64,000 nucleotides of DNA. Source: Polynucleobacter sp. Tro8-14-1 (GTDB lineage: Bacteria > Pseudomonadota > Gammaproteobacteria > Burkholderiales > Burkholderiaceae). The stretch lies in NCBI RefSeq assembly GCF_018881655.1, contig NZ_JACVPX010000004.1, positions 124,001 through 188,000 of the forward strand, read 5' to 3'. The translations under genes were made by a program, and so were the position numbers. The notes under the pieces were generated by a model. It made no database searches. It saw nothing but the letters and a program-made list of their open reading frames with translations, and was not told where the DNA came from. Positions 9,747 to 17,631 of the stretch are shown here, one piece after another (positions within the stretch are counted from its first letter, which is position 1; the number at the start of each line of letters is the position of its first letter).

Positions 9747-9749
9747 GCC

Positions 9750-9950
9750 TTAATCTTTTTTCTTTTTCTTCTTCTTTTTGGATTCTTTAGGTAGCTTCTC
9801 GGCTTTGCCGTTGGCATAAAGACACCAAACCTTAATTTCCTCAAGCAGTTCTACTAGATCTTCATGGGGGAGGTTTTTTAAGTCCGCCAATCCAATGCTG
9901 CCAGACTCTTGTAATTGTTTTACAGCGTCTTCGTATAGGTATTTGTTCAT
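9750..9950 (-). CDS. Small lysine-tailed protein, unknown function
   Basis: A 66-residue acidic-then-basic protein. Residues 1-52 look like a helical domain (LQESGSIGLADLKNLPHEDL, then VELLEEIKVWCLYANG) and the last 12 residues are almost all lysine (eight in a row before a final Asp). I do not recognise the family. It is convergent with phoR with three bases between the stops. Its own ATG has an A/G-rich stretch upstream. The lysine tail could bind nucleic acid or polyphosphate, but this is speculation. Confidence 0.65.
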   Translation of the reverse strand: MNKYLYEDAVKQLQESGSIGLADLKNLPHEDLVELLEEIKVWCLYANGKAEKLPKESKKKKKKKKD

Positions 9951-10033
9951 ATTTTTTCAACTAAGGATCAAGATGGGGCCAATCCTAGCAAACTAATATG
10001 ACAAAACTGCTTTTTAAGGCCTCAATACGGGTT

Positions 10034-10510
10034 TTAGTCTGGATCGCTAGATACTTCGGAGCTCCGCTTGATCCCATTAAGCCTGGCGACAAACCTTTCA
10101 AGGGGGCCACCAATGACTAATGTCAGTAGGATGGCGCCCAAGCTAAGAACTCCCAGGGCAAATTGACCCGCCCCAAAAGCAGCACCAATTAAGGCGCAAG
10201 ACCAAATACTTGCTGCGGTAGTTAGTCCGTGAATTTTTTGTAATCTTTGTTCGCGAATGATGACCCCAGCCCCTAAAAATCCAAGGCCGGTTATCAGGCC
10301 TTGTAAAACACGGCTGACAGATTGCGCATCATCTTGAACAAAATCACTGATGAGTAATACTGCAGTTGCAGAACCAATGGCTACTAGCGAATGTGTACGA
10401 ATGCCTGCGGGTTTGTGATGAAGCCAGCGATTTAGGCCCAGTATGGTGCCTACTAACAAAGCCAAGCCTAGTCTTAGGGCAATGGCCCCATATATTTCCC
10501 ATTGAGTCAT
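10034..10510 (-). CDS. MgtC/SapB family inner-membrane protein
   Basis: A 158-residue protein with about four to five membrane helices and the MgtC core: LALLVGTILGLNRWLHHKPAG, then IRTHSLVAIGSA, FLGAGVIIREQ and HGLTTAASIWSCALIGAAFGAG. MgtC proteins affect growth at low magnesium, membrane potential and phosphate uptake. It lacks the C-terminal ACT-like domain that the paralog at 14909 has. I chose the ATG at 10510 because AGGGAAG stands just before it; a TTG six codons earlier is possible. The first 150 bases upstream (10511-10662) hold no gene that I can support. Confidence 0.85.
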   Translation of the reverse strand: MTQWEIYGAIALRLGLALLVGTILGLNRWLHHKPAGIRTHSLVAIGSATAVLLISDFVQDDAQSVSRVLQGLITGLGFLGAGVIIREQRLQKIHGLTTAASIWSCALIGAAFGAGQFALGVLSLGAILLTLVIGGPLERFVARLNGIKRSSEVSSDPD

Positions 10511-10662
10511 ATGACTTCCCTTTAACAATCAGACTTCTTATAACTTCAGTGTATATCAGATGCTTTGATTGGTCACAAATAAGCCATCACCTTGACATGT
10601 TTCAAAGTCACATTAGTCATGAAGGTGTTTTGGAATAATTCTTTAAACAAAGGGATGACGCG

Positions 10663-10755
10663 ATGAAAAAATTTCTTATGATGGTTTGGCAAACATGGTA
10701 CGAAGCAAGACGAGCTTATGCAAAGCGCTACGTCTTTCATAGGCTGGGCAGTTGA
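10663..10755 (+). CDS. Possible 30-residue basic peptide
   Basis: A short ORF encodes MKKFLMMVWQTWYEARRAYA followed by KRYVFHRLGS. AGGGA lies seven bases before the ATG. The peptide is basic and aromatic and would form an amphipathic helix, a little like DUF1127 (YjiS-like) small proteins, though the match is not clear. It lies in a 550-base stretch between the MgtC gene and the arsenate reductase-like gene. Support is the ribosome site and the composition only. Confidence 0.45.
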   Translation: MKKFLMMVWQTWYEARRAYAKRYVFHRLGS

Positions 10756-10859
10756 GTTGAATGCCAGCTTTATTGGGCTTCTCACTTTGCATATTAATAA
10801 AACTGCCATAAATTACGCCTAATATTGATCTTAACTTTATACATAAGAATGCATTTCAA

Positions 10860-11036
10860 ATGACTGAGAATCTTGTTAAGTATCTTCCTTTGGCGCTCAG
10901 AATTGGTGTCGATGGAAAATCCACAATTGAAAAAATTGAGAAAGAAATCATTTCTCATAATCAACTATTAGATTCTCATAAAAATCAATTTTTGATGGAT
11001 GGGAGATTTTCTCTTCGTCTTGACGAAATTATTTAA
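10860..11036 (+). CDS. Small hypothetical protein (58 aa)
   Basis: The ORF encodes MTENLVKYLPLALRIGVDGK with a hydrophilic, helix-prone remainder (STIEKIEKEIISHNQLLD, then SHKNQFLMDGRFSLRLDEII). It is 24 bases upstream of the arsenate reductase-like gene and in the same direction. I see no good ribosome binding site and do not recognise the family. Composition looks like a cytosolic protein rather than random sequence. Confidence 0.4.
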   Translation: MTENLVKYLPLALRIGVDGKSTIEKIEKEIISHNQLLDSHKNQFLMDGRFSLRLDEII

Positions 11037-11060
11037 TCCAATTGAAGTGCATAAATATTA

Positions 11061-11564
11061 ATGAGTAATCAGTACAATATTTTATTTTTATGCACCGGCA
11101 ACTCCGCAAGATCCATTCTTGGTGAAGTATTGGCAACCACTCTAAGCCATGGACGATTTAGAGGGTATTCAGCTGGATCTAGGCCATCAAAGTATGTGCA
11201 TCCAATCGCATTGCGTATTGCCAGACAATTAGATTACCCACTAGAGCTGCTGAACAGTAAAAGCTGGGATGAGTTTGGAGTAGATGGGGCTGTACGTATG
11301 GACTTCATTATTACCGTCTGTGACTCTGCTGCTGGGGAGGAGTGCCCTTACTGGCCCGGCCATGCTGTAAGCGCCCATTGGGGGTTTGCTGATCCTGCCG
11401 CTGTAGATTCAGGGGATGCAGCCATGCTAGATGCATTCAGGCAGGTTGAAATGGGGCTGCGAAATCGCATTGAACTACTCATAGATTTACCCATAGATAA
11501 ATTAGATCATGTGCAAATTAAGGATGAACTACAGTCCATTCATCATCGCCTAAAGTTTAGATAG
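11061..11564 (+). CDS. Arsenate reductase-like low-molecular-weight phosphatase
   Basis: The 167-residue protein has the LMW protein tyrosine phosphatase loop near residue 10, NILFLCTGNSARSILGE (CX5RS), and a conserved [20 protein letters not shown] segment with extra Cys residues, as in ArsC reductases that take electrons from thioredoxin or glutathione/mycothiol. It should reduce arsenate to arsenite, although the phosphatase activity of the ancestor cannot be excluded. It is a clear paralog of the ars-operon arsC at 24232 but has no efflux gene beside it. It is followed by a hairpin and then the DUF2252 gene. Confidence 0.8.
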   Translation: MSNQYNILFLCTGNSARSILGEVLATTLSHGRFRGYSAGSRPSKYVHPIALRIARQLDYPLELLNSKSWDEFGVDGAVRMDFIITVCDSAAGEECPYWPGHAVSAHWGFADPAAVDSGDAAMLDAFRQVEMGLRNRIELLIDLPIDKLDHVQIKDELQSIHHRLKFR

Positions 11565-11580
11565 GCAATAGCATCGAATT

Positions 11581-11608
11581 AAGGGTTAAGATTGAATATA
11601 ACCCTTTT
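11581..11608 (+). terminator. Weak hairpin between arsC-like and DUF2252 genes
   Basis: AAGGGTTA and TAACCCTT form a perfect 8-bp stem with a ten-base loop, followed by only TTGA. It overlaps the region just before the DUF2252 ribosome site, so it may be a weak terminator or may affect translation of the next gene. Confidence 0.35.
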
Positions 11609-11618
11609 GAGGAAGCTG

Positions 11619-13061
11619 ATGTCTATAGAGAAAAAGCCCAAATTTGCTGTTCTTAGGTCGGTAGAGTCTTTTAGTAATCCTAGGCCCAGCATCAAAAAGC
11701 GCATGGCAGATGGTAAAGCCTTGCGAAAAAAGGTCGGCATTGCTCAGCAGGGCATCTATACCCCACCAGAACACCGAATTGACCCAATCACTATTCTGGA
11801 GAATCAAGCTAAGACTCGAATTGAGTCGCTGATCCCGATTCGTTATGAGCGCATGCTGCAGTCGCCCTTTGCATTTTATCGAGGGGGAGCCGCCATCATG
11901 GCTCAAGACTTAGCTAACCAACCATCTACCAATATCACGGTTCAGCTATGCGGAGACATGCACGTATCTAATTTCGGCTTATTTGGAACTGCCGAACATC
12001 GACTGGTATTTGGTATTAATGACTTTGACGAAACTTTGCCCGGTAGTTGGGAATGGGATCTCAAGCGTCTTGTTGCAAGTGCAGTTATTGCCTGTGAAAG
12101 TAATGGTGGCGATAAAGTATTAAGTAAAAAAATAGTATTACGTATTTGCGCTGAATATCAAAAGCGGATGGCTCAATATGCGCATATGCCTTATTTGGAT
12201 TTAGCTCAAGACTTTATTAGTGGTTCAGATATACGTAAGCATTTTTCTAAAGAACATCAAAAGCAAATTGATGTTTATTTAAAGCAGACTAAAGGGCAGG
12301 GCAATATACAAGTACTGCAAAAACTGACTACGCTTGTTGGCAAAGATAGAAAGATCATCAACAAGCCTCCTTTAATTGAGCATTTCAAAGGGAGTGTTTA
12401 CGGACAGTCTCTAAGCTCCCTGATTAATAGGGCCTTGTTAAATTACTCTAGTACTTTACTGGCTGATCGCAAGATTCTTTTTGAACGGTATGTTCTAAAG
12501 GATTTTGCTCGAAAGGTAGTTGGCGTAGGAAGTGTGGGCACCAATTGTATGGTTCTTTATTTTGAAGGCGATAGCGTAAATGATCCCTTGTTCTTGCAAT
12601 ACAAGGAAGCTCAAAAATCTGTCTTAAGTCCTTATTTAGGCGAGTCTATTTATCGAGATATGGGGCGGCGTGTGGTGGCTGGTCAGAGACTGCTACAGGG
12701 TGCTCCTGATATCTTTTTGAGTTTCGGCTCCATGCAGTTTGATGTTGATAAAAGTGAAGGATTTTATCTCCGCCAATTACGCGATATGAAGGGAGGTATT
12801 CCGATCGGTCCGGGTGGCATCTCTCTAAAGAACTTTGCCGACTATTCAAAATTGTTCGGCTGGGCTCTTGCCCTGGGTCACGCTCGCTCTGGAGATGCGG
12901 CTGAACTTACTGGTTATTGTGGTGAAACAAAGGAATTTGGCGAGGCAATGTATTCCTTTGCAAGATCCTATGCAAAGCAGAATGAGCAAGACTTCGATTT
13001 ATTTCGTAAGGCGGTCAAATCGGGTAGATTGAAAGCGGCTAAGAAAAAAGCAGCCCTTTAA
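11619..13061 (+). CDS. DUF2252 family protein
   Basis: A 480-residue cytosolic protein with the DUF2252 hallmarks: SPFAFYRGGAAIMAQDLA (about residues 80-97), QLCGDMHVSNFGLFGTAEHR and INDFDETLPGSWEWDLKRL, resembling the catalytic loop (GDxHxxNF) and DFG-like segment (NDFDE) of aminoglycoside phosphotransferase/kinase folds. Biochemical function is not established. The C-terminus is lysine/alanine rich. I chose ATG 11619 because GAGGA lies five bases upstream; a TTG nine codons earlier is less likely. It sits between the arsenate reductase-like gene and the alkaline phosphatase, inside a phosphate-related region. Confidence 0.85.
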   Translation: MSIEKKPKFAVLRSVESFSNPRPSIKKRMADGKALRKKVGIAQQGIYTPPEHRIDPITILENQAKTRIESLIPIRYERMLQSPFAFYRGGAAIMAQDLANQPSTNITVQLCGDMHVSNFGLFGTAEHRLVFGINDFDETLPGSWEWDLKRLVASAVIACESNGGDKVLSKKIVLRICAEYQKRMAQYAHMPYLDLAQDFISGSDIRKHFSKEHQKQIDVYLKQTKGQGNIQVLQKLTTLVGKDRKIINKPPLIEHFKGSVYGQSLSSLINRALLNYSSTLLADRKILFERYVLKDFARKVVGVGSVGTNCMVLYFEGDSVNDPLFLQYKEAQKSVLSPYLGESIYRDMGRRVVAGQRLLQGAPDIFLSFGSMQFDVDKSEGFYLRQLRDMKGGIPIGPGGISLKNFADYSKLFGWALALGHARSGDAAELTGYCGETKEFGEAMYSFARSYAKQNEQDFDLFRKAVKSGRLKAAKKKAAL

Positions 13062-13064
13062 GGC

Positions 13065-13093
13065 CTATCAGGGCGTAGTCATGAGAGTGTCAC
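13065..13093 (+). promoter_or_regulatory. Candidate Pho box before alkaline phosphatase
   Basis: CTATCAG (13065), TAGTCAT (13076) and GTGTCAC (13087) are spaced 11 bp apart, each matching five of seven bases of CTGTCAT. A possible -10, TATTGT, starts at 13106. The alkaline phosphatase start is 51 bases downstream of the box. Confidence 0.6.
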
Positions 13094-13144
13094 TTTATTG
13101 GTGGATATTGTAGCTTCCCTAAGCTTATTCACCATTTCAACTCT

Positions 13145-14890
13145 ATGAAAACTCCCCGTCTTATCAGGATTGCCTCCTTCATTTTTTTTGGATCAATTAC
13201 AGGATTTCTTCAGGCAGCAGCTATCTATCCAATCGACCAAGCTACCATCTTGGCTGGATCTAAGTTTGATATCAAGATTGAATTTAATACCGTCATTAAT
13301 CTTGGGGATGCTGAGATCGAACTCAATGGCGCACCAATAAATAAAATTATTAGCGCCCAACCCGAGTTTATTTCTAATGAAAATGGCAAAGGTAGCTCCA
13401 TCCTGTATCGAGATGTTCAATTACCAAAGGCTGGTAAATATCAAATCGTGGCTCGAGCACCCCAGGAGCGTTTGCAAGTAAATTGGGATGTATATGCAAC
13501 TGGTCCTCGCCGCGTAAAAAATGTGATTCTATTTATTGGCGATGGTATGACGATTGCTAACCGGACAACCGCAAGAGTCCTCTCGAAGGGAATTCAAGAG
13601 GGCAAATATCAAGGCAGATTGGCATTTGACGATATGCCCAGTACAGCCATGATAGGTACTTCAGGGTCTGATTCACTAATTACAGACTCTGCAAACTCTA
13701 TGAGCGCATACACAACAGGGCATAAGACAGCAGTGAATGCCATGGGCGTTTATGTATCCCGAGCTAGCGATAATCTCTCGCATCCCAAAGTGGAAACCAT
13801 TGGAGAGCTGATCAAGCGCAATACCAAGATGGCAGTAGGCATTGTTTCTGATGCCGAGTTGGAGGATGCAACCCCGGGCGCCATGGTATCTCATACTAGG
13901 CGTAGAGCAGATAAACAATATATTGCTGATCAGCTCTTATCTAGTGGCGCTGAAGTCATCCTAGGCGGTGGCTCTGCCTATTTTTATCCGCAATCCACTA
14001 AGGGCTCAAGACGTAAGGATGAGAAGAATTTGGTTGAAAACTTCAAGTTGAAGGGCTATCAGTTAGCTTTTACAAAACAAGAATTACTTTCAGCATCAGA
14101 GAGTAGGGGTACAAAAACACTATTTGGTGTCTTTCATCCAGACAATATGGATGGATCGCTGGATCGTTTGTATCTGAAAAAGAATACGGTTGAACAATTT
14201 CCTAATCAGCCCGATTTAACCGAGATGACCCAATCTGCCATTGATGTGTTATCCAGAAATCCCAATGGATTTTTCTTGATGGTAGAGGCGGCTTTGATTG
14301 ATAAGTTCAATCACCCTCTTGATTGGGAGCGAGCTGCATTTGATACCATCATGCTTAGTAATGCCGTGCAAATCGCTAAGGACTTTGCTAAAACGCATCC
14401 AGATACTTTAATCATCGTGACACCTGATCATACTCACAGCGGATCCATTAGCGGGGTAGTGCATGATGACAAGCCTGGACCTTTACGTGAAAAGGTAGGT
14501 ATTTACGCCGAGGCCGGCTATCCAAATTATCCAAAAGCAGATATTCAGGGTTACCCAAATAAGATCGATGTATCTAAGCGCATTGCCTTCTTTTATGGCA
14601 GCTATCCCGATCACTATGAAACCCTACATCCTAAAATGGATGGCACTTTTGTTCCTGCCGTTAAAGATGATTCTGGTAAATATGTAGCCAATCCAAAATA
14701 TCTCCAGCTTCAGGAGGATGCAATTCATGTGGGCGGTAATTTGCCATCGCACCAAGAATCTGGCGTTCATACGGCAGATGATGCCGTTCTGAATGCAATG
14801 GGCCCCGGCTCAGAAAACTTCAAGGGCTTTATGGATAACACGGAAGTGTTTAAGATAATGGTGCAATCCTTAGGTTTGGGATCCAAATAA
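13145..14890 (+). CDS. PhoA-type alkaline phosphatase, exported
   Basis: The 581-residue protein has an N-terminal signal peptide (cleavage near residue 25 after LQAA). Its first ~110 mature residues form a beta-rich domain not found in E. coli PhoA. The catalytic domain begins with KNVILFIGDGMTIANRTTAR (metal Asp near 133), has the nucleophile segment TDSANSMSAYTTGHKT near 180, a VEAALIDKFNHP metal motif near 383 and TPDHTHSG near 426. It would release phosphate from organic esters outside the cytoplasm. A three-part candidate Pho box stands upstream, and an MgtC-like gene follows 18 bases downstream, probably in the same transcript. Confidence 0.9.
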   Translation: MKTPRLIRIASFIFFGSITGFLQAAAIYPIDQATILAGSKFDIKIEFNTVINLGDAEIELNGAPINKIISAQPEFISNENGKGSSILYRDVQLPKAGKYQIVARAPQERLQVNWDVYATGPRRVKNVILFIGDGMTIANRTTARVLSKGIQEGKYQGRLAFDDMPSTAMIGTSGSDSLITDSANSMSAYTTGHKTAVNAMGVYVSRASDNLSHPKVETIGELIKRNTKMAVGIVSDAELEDATPGAMVSHTRRRADKQYIADQLLSSGAEVILGGGSAYFYPQSTKGSRRKDEKNLVENFKLKGYQLAFTKQELLSASESRGTKTLFGVFHPDNMDGSLDRLYLKKNTVEQFPNQPDLTEMTQSAIDVLSRNPNGFFLMVEAALIDKFNHPLDWERAAFDTIMLSNAVQIAKDFAKTHPDTLIIVTPDHTHSGSISGVVHDDKPGPLREKVGIYAEAGYPNYPKADIQGYPNKIDVSKRIAFFYGSYPDHYETLHPKMDGTFVPAVKDDSGKYVANPKYLQLQEDAIHVGGNLPSHQESGVHTADDAVLNAMGPGSENFKGFMDNTEVFKIMVQSLGLGSK

Positions 14891-14908
14891 TTTTGGATTA
14901 AAGCTGCC

Positions 14909-15625
14909 ATGGAATTTATTAACAACATCAACTATGGATCACTGACAGATACGAGCGTCAGCCTCTGCGCTGCTTTTATTTTGGGGGGATTAATTGGTTT
15001 AGAGCGCCAATACCGCCAACGGACTGCGGGCTTAAGAACAAATATTCTAGTTGCTATCGGAGCTGCAATTTTTGTGGACGCTGGTAATCGCCTCACTGGT
15101 CATGATGGGGCTGTTCATGTGATGGCTTATGTTGTTTCTGGGATTGGCTTTTTGGGCGCTGGTGTCATCATGCGAGAAGAGGGCAACGTCAGGGGTATCA
15201 ACACTGCCGCTACTTTGTGGGCATCGGGCGCAGTGGGTGCATGTGCAGGAGCTGACTTAATTTTAGAGGCTTGCTTAGCTACTGTTTTTGTTCTGGCAGC
15301 GAATACCTTACTTCGCCCAGTAGTCAGCTTAATTAATAGGCAGCCACTAGATACCGAAGCAGTAGAGGTGACTAATTCGGTATACATCATCACTCCTAAA
15401 CATGCTCAAAAGCATGCCTTAAAGCAATTTATTAAGACGCTCGAAGAGGCGGGCTATCAAACCCAAGATATTGAAGTGCATCAGTTTGGCAGCGATGATG
15501 TTGAAATACAGGCCGTTTTAACTGCATCGGCTGTTGATGGCGATGAGATGGATCAGTTGATCGCTAAAATTGCTGATCAAGAATTTGTGACCCAGGCGTT
15601 CTGGAGTCCCAGCACAACCGACTAA
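14909..15625 (+). CDS. MgtC/SapB family protein with C-terminal ACT-like domain
   Basis: A 238-residue protein: membrane part (about residues 1-140) with [40 protein letters not shown] and [18 protein letters not shown], then a soluble domain (about 155-235) with a beta-alpha-beta character like the ACT-like domain of MgtC. It lies 18 bases after the alkaline phosphatase and probably shares its phosphate-controlled promoter. This suggests a role in ion or phosphate balance, which is inference. The paralog at 10034-10510 lacks the soluble domain. Confidence 0.88.
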   Translation: MEFINNINYGSLTDTSVSLCAAFILGGLIGLERQYRQRTAGLRTNILVAIGAAIFVDAGNRLTGHDGAVHVMAYVVSGIGFLGAGVIMREEGNVRGINTAATLWASGAVGACAGADLILEACLATVFVLAANTLLRPVVSLINRQPLDTEAVEVTNSVYIITPKHAQKHALKQFIKTLEEAGYQTQDIEVHQFGSDDVEIQAVLTASAVDGDEMDQLIAKIADQEFVTQAFWSPSTTD

Positions 15626-15677
15626 GCCATTTATTTATTGACACAATATTGAAATAATTCTGGTTCACTATTGTGAT

Positions 15678-15884
15678 GTGAATAAGACCAACTATCTCCA
15701 ATCTATCGTTACCTGCCCCCATTGCCAGGCTTCCGAGCTTATTAATGCCGAAGAAGGTGCGCAGCACTTGTATCGCTGCCGCTCATGTAGCGCTATCTTG
15801 AAGCCAAAATCTGGTGATTGCTGCATTTTATGTAGCTTCGGTAATCGCGATTGTTCTAGCTCAGAGCAAAACTTAGCAGCCTAA
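15678..15884 (+). CDS. GDCCVxC-type cysteine-rich small protein
   Basis: The 68-residue protein has three cysteine clusters: TCPHCQASE, YRCRSC and KSGDCCILCSFGNRDC. The last matches the small family named for its GDCCVxC motif, in which some members carry selenocysteine and which often occurs near mercury or metal resistance genes; here the positions are cysteines. The first two CxxC pairs look like a zinc ribbon. It begins with GTG. The upstream gap carries an inverted repeat (CACAATA 15642-15648, TATTGTG 15669-15675). Exact function is unknown. Confidence 0.75.
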   Translation: MNKTNYLQSIVTCPHCQASELINAEEGAQHLYRCRSCSAILKPKSGDCCILCSFGNRDCSSSEQNLAA

Positions 15885-15923
15885 ATAAGGCTCGTATATC
15901 CCAGCCACAAAGGCTTGCTGTTG

Positions 15924-15941
15924 ATTTCATCAAGATGTCAT
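15924..15941 (+). promoter_or_regulatory. Candidate Pho box before exopolyphosphatase
   Basis: ATTTCAT (15924) and ATGTCAT (15935) are 11 bp apart and match CTGTCAT at five and six of seven positions. TAAAAT at 15952 could be the -10. The ppx start is about 55 bases further on. Confidence 0.45.
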
Positions 15942-15996
15942 GGTTTTTACATAAAATAGACATAATTGATACAGCATTCCATTTTTGGGGAATATT

Positions 15997-17559
15997 TTGG
16001 CCAGAAATCCCGTAGATCCTTTAGTTCATTCAGAAGACCTTGTTGCTGCGGTCGACTTGGGGTCGAATAGTTTTCGTATGTTAGTAGCCCAAGCAGTAAA
16101 TACCCCCTCTGGCACACAGTTACGCCCCATTGATACCTTGCGTGAGACAGTCCGATTGGCTGCTGGCCTCACTGAAAATAAATTGCTTGGCAATGACGCC
16201 TATCAGCGGGGATTGATAGCTATTCGGCGTTTTGGTGAGCGTATTCGTGGATTTGATCCCGCTAATGTTCGAGCAGTCGCAACGAATACTTTGCGCGTTG
16301 CTAAAAATTCCCAACAATTTATAGAAGATGCGCAAGTAGCTCTAGGATTCCCGATTGAAGTGATTGCCGGCGTCGAAGAAGCTCGGCTGATTTATATCGG
16401 AGCGGCACATGAGGTTCAGGCCGTACAAGGCAATAGACTAGTAATTGATATCGGTGGCGGCTCTACAGAATTCATCATTGGCAAAGGTTATGAGCCAAAG
16501 CTGATGGAAAGTCTCTATATTGGTTGCGTATCTCATAGCATGCGTTTTTTCCCTAAGGGAAATATTGATGCCCATGCTTTTAAAGAGGCTGAGTTGGCAG
16601 CGCGTCGTGAAATACAGGTAATTTCTGGCGCTTATTTAAGAAGCGGCTGGAAGCAGGTTATTGGCTCTTCCGGTACCGCTAGAGCTTTAGCAGATCTCAT
16701 AGGAAATAATCATTTCAATGGAAGTGGCGATGGCTTAATGATGGGCCGCGTCAATAGCTCGAGTGGAATGATTACCCGTGAAGGCCTTAAGAATCTAAAA
16801 AAACACCTTCTCAAGTATGAACATGTCAATCAAGTGGAGCTAGAGGGTCTGAAGGATGACAGAAGATCTGTGTGGCCAGGCGGTTTAGCGATTATGTTGG
16901 CAGCATTCGATGAATTAGGTATTGAAGAGATGGAGGTAACGGACGCTGCATTGCGAAGTGGTGTCTTGTATGACTTACTTGGCCGATCACAACATCACGA
17001 TATGCGCTATGTGACTGTAGAGCAATTTATGCAACGCTACACCGTCGATCGAGAGCAGGCAGATCGGGTTGGTAAATTAGCCGCAGATTTTTTACAGCAA
17101 TTGCCAAAACCTGAATCGGAAAGCAGGGCGGATAACGTGGCTTTATTGCAGTGGGCAGCCAATTTACATGAAATCGGCTTATCAATCTCCCACAACGGTT
17201 ATCACAAACATTCTGCCTACATAGCAGGTAACGCAGACATGCCGGGCTTCTCTAAAAATGATCAGGCTAGGCTGGCTGCATTACTCATTGGACATACTGG
17301 CAAGCTAGGCAAGCTGGCGAATAATGCTAGCTTTGAAGATTGGCGCATGCTCTTTTGTTTGCGACTTGCTCAAGTGCTGTGTCGCGGCCGAAATAACACC
17401 AATTTTCCTAAAGTAAAAGTCTCTGAACACGACGGTTCATATTTAGTGAGTCTGCCAATAGAATGGGTTGCCGAGCATCCTTTGACTGAATTTAGCCTTC
17501 TGAAAGAGGCGGCGGAATGGGAAAGGGTAGGGCGCTCCTACCAAGTCAGCTTTAAGTAG
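15997..17559 (+). CDS. ppx: Exopolyphosphatase / pppGpp phosphohydrolase (Ppx/GppA)
   Basis: The enzyme removes terminal phosphates from polyphosphate (or pppGpp). The ~520-residue protein has the ASKHA ATPase fold: AAVDLGSNSFRMLVAQ near residue 20, ATNTLRVAKN, the catalytic Glu region GVEEARLIYIGA, and the phosphate loop LVIDIGGGSTEFIIG near 150. The C-terminal half has the HD-like helical domain with NLHEIGLSISHNGYHKHSAY. Length fits the long Ppx form. Starts are TTG: I favour 15997, with GGGGA five bases before it, over the TTG at 15985. A candidate Pho box lies upstream and a strong terminator downstream. Confidence 0.93.
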   Translation: MARNPVDPLVHSEDLVAAVDLGSNSFRMLVAQAVNTPSGTQLRPIDTLRETVRLAAGLTENKLLGNDAYQRGLIAIRRFGERIRGFDPANVRAVATNTLRVAKNSQQFIEDAQVALGFPIEVIAGVEEARLIYIGAAHEVQAVQGNRLVIDIGGGSTEFIIGKGYEPKLMESLYIGCVSHSMRFFPKGNIDAHAFKEAELAARREIQVISGAYLRSGWKQVIGSSGTARALADLIGNNHFNGSGDGLMMGRVNSSSGMITREGLKNLKKHLLKYEHVNQVELEGLKDDRRSVWPGGLAIMLAAFDELGIEEMEVTDAALRSGVLYDLLGRSQHHDMRYVTVEQFMQRYTVDREQADRVGKLAADFLQQLPKPESESRADNVALLQWAANLHEIGLSISHNGYHKHSAYIAGNADMPGFSKNDQARLAALLIGHTGKLGKLANNASFEDWRMLFCLRLAQVLCRGRNNTNFPKVKVSEHDGSYLVSLPIEWVAEHPLTEFSLLKEAAEWERVGRSYQVSFK

Positions 17560-17576
17560 GGATACATCTCAGAATA

Positions 17577-17608
17577 AAAAAAGCCACTTCAATGCGAAGT
17601 GGCTTTTT
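17577..17608. terminator. Bidirectional terminator between ppx and olsB
   Basis: AGCCACTTC (17582) and GAAGTGGCT (17596) form a perfect 9-bp stem, extended by flanking A and T runs, with a five-base loop. It can stop both the ppx transcript and the convergent lipid operon that ends at olsB. Confidence 0.9.
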
Positions 17609-17631
17609 CTTTAAGAGCTGATGCTTAAATA

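Noticed and set aside
10605..10620. AAGTCAC and TAGTCAT as a possible Pho box
   Set aside because: Spacing is 9 bp, not 11, so it does not fit the PhoB repeat geometry.
10573..10809. 78-codon minus-strand frame
   Set aside because: Lies opposite the better-supported 30-residue ORF; it has no ribosome site or recognisable features.
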